Assembly: GCA_963692975.2 (NCBI GenBank)
Contig: CAXMMR010000015.1
Location: forward strand, 12,892-76,891
Length of the DNA stretch: 64,000 bases
From: CAXMMR01 sp963692975
Lineage (GTDB): Bacteria; Pseudomonadota; Alphaproteobacteria; Acetobacterales; Acetobacteraceae
Direction of reading: 5' to 3'
Every line of letters begins with the position of its first letter. Position 1 is the first letter of the stretch. Both the position numbers and the translations under genes were made by a program. This document shows, piece after piece, positions 61,191 through 64,000 of the stretch. A model generated the notes under the pieces. That model saw only the letters and a list, made by a program, of their open reading frames with translations, did not search any database and was not told where the DNA came from.

Positions 61191-62681
61191 GTGTCGGAAA
61201 ACCAAGTGGATCATCACCCGGCGATGTGGGCGCCATCATCGATCGGTGAGCCGATGCGCTTTGACCACGTTCCAGTCGTCGACGGCCGTTACTGGCTGGC
61301 TATCAGCCTGGCCAGCATCTTCGGCTGTAACCTCGGCGATCTAATCTCCTCACCGCTGCACTGGAACCATTGGATTGGCCTCGCGCCGCTGGCGGCGCTC
61401 TTCGCCGTTTTGCTTTCTGGCGAACGCCGGTCCGCCTCGGCGACGGAGGCGTGGTATTGGGCCGTCGTCGTCGTGCTGCGAGCCGCCGCGACTAACCTCG
61501 CGGACCTCGCGACCCACACCTTTGGCTGGCCTTACCCGGCTATCATCCTCGGGCTGACGGCCACGCAGGTCATCCTCGTCCTGCCGATCCTGCCCAGGCT
61601 GCGGGTCGCCGCGGATGGTGCGGGCAGGCCCGCGGCAAATTCCTGGTATTGGGCGTCGATGCTGATGGCGGGCACGCTGGGCACGGTGATCGGCGACGGC
61701 GTTGCGGATCAGCTCGGCCTCGGAACCGGTTTCGGCACGCTCCTGCTCGGCGTCGGCTTCATCGGCATCCTGACCCTTGGCTACGGCTCACGCTGGGTGA
61801 CGAAGGCCTCCTACTGGGCGGCCATCGTCGCGGTGCGGGCCGCGGGAACGACGGCGGGCGACTGGCTAGCATTTTCAGACGGGCGGCAGGGCGGCTTCAG
61901 CCTGAACCTAGGTTTGCCGCTCAGCGCCATCGTCACCGGCGCGCTGTTCGCTGGTGTGCTATGGTTTCGGGCGGCATCTCAGGATGACGCTGTCACGCGC
62001 TTGAACAAACCCGTAAAATCCAGTCGCGCATCGCTCCAATCTGCGGCCAAGCCGTTATGCTGGCTCGTGATGGGACTGGCCGGCCTCTCGGTGATCTTTT
62101 CCACCGAGCTCCCTATCTTGTTCGATAAGGAGGGCAACAACCACCATTTTCTCCTCCTTCTTGTGCAGGATCGTCTGCTGTTCGTTCCGCACGCTCTTGG
62201 CGGCGTGCTGGCGATGGTCGTCGGGCCAGTTCAGTTCTCGATCCGGCTTCGCCGCAGGCACTTGCGGCTTCACCGCATTCTCGGCCGCGTCTACGCCTAC
62301 TCTGTCCTGGTCGCGACGGTCACCGCGGTTGCGATTTCCTGGAGCCGCCCGCTGTTTCTAGCAACGCTGGTTCAATCGAGCGCCTGGTTCGTCTGCACGC
62401 TGCTCGCCATCGCCACGGCCAGAAACGGCTACATCGTGCAGCATCGTCAATGGATGATCCGATCTTATGCGATGACGTTCACCTTCATCAGCCTGCGGTT
62501 CCTCAACTTCATCCCCGCCTATGCCAATATGTCCGATGCTAATTTCACGCTGGTGAACATCATCGTCAGCTTCCTCTCCATATCGATCCCGACCATCGTC
62601 TTCGACTGGCACGAGCTCACCACCAAGAAAGCCTGCGCCCCTGCCGGAGATCCATCAGGCGCATGGTTACAACATCATTGA
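61191..62681 (+). CDS. Polytopic membrane protein: four COG4705-like repeats joined to a DUF2306-like region
   Basis: The 496-residue protein has two halves. Residues 30-270 contain four similar units, each starting YWxxxxxxR/GxxxTxxGD (for example YWLAISLASIFGCNLGDLI and YWAVVVVLRAAATNLADLA), with two helices per unit. Residues 285-480 resemble DUF2306 membrane proteins, with HFLLLLVQDRLLFVPHALGG, RRRHLRLHRILGRVYAYS and QHRQWMIRSYAMTFTFISLR. Function unknown; the histidines in the second half could bind haem or metal. It starts at GTG 61191, 47 bases after the secreted protein gene, and probably shares the sigma-54 transcript. Confidence 0.85.
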   Translation: MSENQVDHHPAMWAPSSIGEPMRFDHVPVVDGRYWLAISLASIFGCNLGDLISSPLHWNHWIGLAPLAALFAVLLSGERRSASATEAWYWAVVVVLRAAATNLADLATHTFGWPYPAIILGLTATQVILVLPILPRLRVAADGAGRPAANSWYWASMLMAGTLGTVIGDGVADQLGLGTGFGTLLLGVGFIGILTLGYGSRWVTKASYWAAIVAVRAAGTTAGDWLAFSDGRQGGFSLNLGLPLSAIVTGALFAGVLWFRAASQDDAVTRLNKPVKSSRASLQSAAKPLCWLVMGLAGLSVIFSTELPILFDKEGNNHHFLLLLVQDRLLFVPHALGGVLAMVVGPVQFSIRLRRRHLRLHRILGRVYAYSVLVATVTAVAISWSRPLFLATLVQSSAWFVCTLLAIATARNGYIVQHRQWMIRSYAMTFTFISLRFLNFIPAYANMSDANFTLVNIIVSFLSISIPTIVFDWHELTTKKACAPAGDPSGAWLQHH

Positions 62682-63076
62682 TTGGGCGGCCGACGCTTGG
62701 CTTTAGACCGGAAGCGGCGCGATCGCGCCATTAACGTTCCTATCGTCTCTCGCGCGCCGGCCATTGGCTGCACAGGATATCAAGCCAAGCCGTATCTATT
62801 CCGGCTCGTGTCGATCACGATCGGCTAAGTAAAGTATTGAGCATCGCCGCTTGGTAGGCTTTTAGGCGAGATCGCACCAAGCCGCATCGGTCCCTGGCGA
62901 GATTTCACAATAAGAAATTCTCATGTCGGTAAACCGGACGAAGCTGTGCGATTTGCGGACAATCACGATGCCGACACTGTGAGTAAACACAAGTCAAATC
63001 AAGGGTAAATGCGCTGGCATCGGGTTTGCTCTGTTGAGCAGTGCAGGTCGTTCGACCTGAGTTCCGGAGAAATAAG
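62682..63076. other. Intergenic stretch without a supported gene
   Basis: This 395-base gap is AT-richer than its surroundings and has no coding-like frame. A small palindrome, GGCGCGATCGCGCC, lies at 62715-62728 and may end the preceding transcript. No clear promoter was recognised. Confidence 0.4.
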
Positions 63077-63430
63077 ATGACACGATTGATCAGCACCTAC
63101 GCGACAGACTCATTTGCCACCGTAGACGACGCCATCATTTTACAGGCTGTGACCTACGACCCGTTTCAGCGTCTAAACAGTCACGGCGCGGGCGCTCGTA
63201 ACCTGACGAGGCGCCATCGGGACGTCGACGGGCTGATCTCGGTGGAAGACCTTGATACGCCCCTGCCAGCGTGGCTGACGATGGCGTTAGCCATACTGCT
63301 GGCTGTTACGCTTGTGATACTGCTCGGATTTGGCTGGGTCATCGTGACTCAGTGGGTGCATGTCGGGCTAAATCGAGCAGCAGGCGTGGCAGCAGCTTCC
63401 GACGCGATTGGTGAGTACCTCAACCGCTGA
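63077..63430 (+). CDS. Small single-pass membrane protein, hypothetical
   Basis: The 117-residue protein has a soluble N-terminal half (DSFATVDDAIILQAVTYDPF) and one strong membrane helix at about 68-93 (LTMALAILLAVTLVILLGFG). GGAGA lies 6 bases before ATG 63077, supporting the start. No family was recognised. It lies alone between two gaps, so its partner genes are not evident. Confidence 0.65.
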   Translation: MTRLISTYATDSFATVDDAIILQAVTYDPFQRLNSHGAGARNLTRRHRDVDGLISVEDLDTPLPAWLTMALAILLAVTLVILLGFGWVIVTQWVHVGLNRAAGVAAASDAIGEYLNR

Positions 63431-63654
63431 AAGCCCAACTAGCGGCTGCCGTGGTCACGGCTCGACGCGTTTCGTAGCGGCGGCAATCATTCCATGCGAC
63501 GAAGAACTTGAAGCTGGCTCTGCGCTTGCGCCGGGCGCACGGGATGATGACGGAAAATCAGGTGCGAGCGATCGCCTAGGCGCTGGATGCGGCCGCCAGC
63601 GCTGTGGAGCGGAGCTGACGCGAAATCGTGCCAACGAAGAAGGGAACAGGCGTT

Positions 63655-64000
63655 ATGGACATGATGCAGACGGTCGACGCGTCCGGCAAGAGGATGCCGA
63701 AGCTAAGCCTTGGCACTTGGAAGCTGCGAGGCGCAATGGCTGGTGACATCGCGGTTCCCGTGCTCGCGGTCGGCTGTGCCGCGACGTTGATTGTTGCCGG
63801 CTTGCACATTTCTATACGTCCGCGGATGATTGGACTGGGGGCGTTTGGCCGCATGGCACTCACCAACTGTGCTAGCCAAAGCCTTGTCTATGTCGTTGCC
63901 GATTATGGGTTTGGGTTAAATCTGTTCACGAAGGTTGGCACTGCCGCCGACGTCGGCTTGGCGTTCGTGGTCACAGCGGTCCAGATCGTCTTCAGCAGGT
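63655..64000 (+). CDS. Chimeric frame: aldo/keto reductase N-terminus joined to DUF418-like membrane protein (cut by window end)
   Basis: The first 25 residues, MQTVDASGKRMPKLSLGTWK after an initial MDM, match the start of aldo/keto reductases. From about residue 30 the text is a membrane protein: VPVLAVGCAATLIVAG, then GAFGRMALTNCASQSLVYVV and DYGFGLNLF, which resembles the C-terminal part of DUF418 proteins. The two halves do not belong to one known protein, so this is probably a deletion scar. The frame is open at base 64000. The 220 bases before it hold no gene. Confidence 0.55.
   Translation, partial: MDMMQTVDASGKRMPKLSLGTWKLRGAMAGDIAVPVLAVGCAATLIVAGLHISIRPRMIGLGAFGRMALTNCASQSLVYVVADYGFGLNLFTKVGTAADVGLAFVVTAVQIVFSR

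Overview
The window looks like chromosomal DNA from an alphaproteobacterium of the Acetobacteraceae (order Rhodospirillales). The evidence is the 16S rRNA sequence, the high GC content, a Shemin-pathway 5-aminolevulinate synthase, an ornithine decarboxylase next to a homospermidine synthase, and the carAB-greA and tkt-gap-pgk gene orders. This is a reading of the raw sequence; no database search or structure prediction was run.

Positions 1-36000 are a dense housekeeping region. From left to right it holds fumC with a broken queG, the outer-membrane lipoprotein mlaA, a two-gene route from ornithine to homospermidine, a carA-carB-greA-threonine deaminase operon, yqeY, dnaG-rpoD, a tkt-gap-pgk glycolytic group with a Nudix hydrolase, hemA, a DsbA-like protein, a gamma-glutamyltransferase-like lipoprotein, an aminotransferase with mmsA, and clpB. 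Many of the gaps between these genes carry one family of dispersed palindromic repeats. Two genes are odd for their families. CarA carries an N-terminal helix-turn-helix domain and sits just downstream of a perfect inverted repeat. The transketolase in the gap-pgk cluster has lost most cofactor- and substrate-binding motifs.

Positions 36000-42100 hold a complete rRNA operon (16S, tRNA-Ile, tRNA-Ala, 23S, 5S, tRNA-fMet) with a candidate promoter, a boxA-like antiterminator and a terminator.

Positions 42500-57000 are accessory DNA. An MFS transporter is followed by the scar of an integrated element: a 3' half of tRNA-Gly, an integrase stub, IS21 istA/istB remnants and a broken TraA relaxase. 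After this come an EmrAB-NodT type efflux operon, a broken siderophore-interacting gene joined to a truncated RND pump gene, its intact membrane-fusion protein and TetR regulator, and a Tn3 transposase tail. I found no copy of the dispersed repeat after about 38600.

Positions 57000-62700 form a self-contained signalling module: a membrane sensor kinase, an NtrC-type sigma-54 activator, a strong -24/-12 promoter with two long direct repeats upstream, a secreted protein with two copies of a small domain, and a polytopic membrane protein that joins four short repeats to a DUF2306-like region. This is the best candidate in the window for an undescribed system. The right edge ends in a chimeric open frame that joins an aldo/keto reductase start to a DUF418-like membrane protein.
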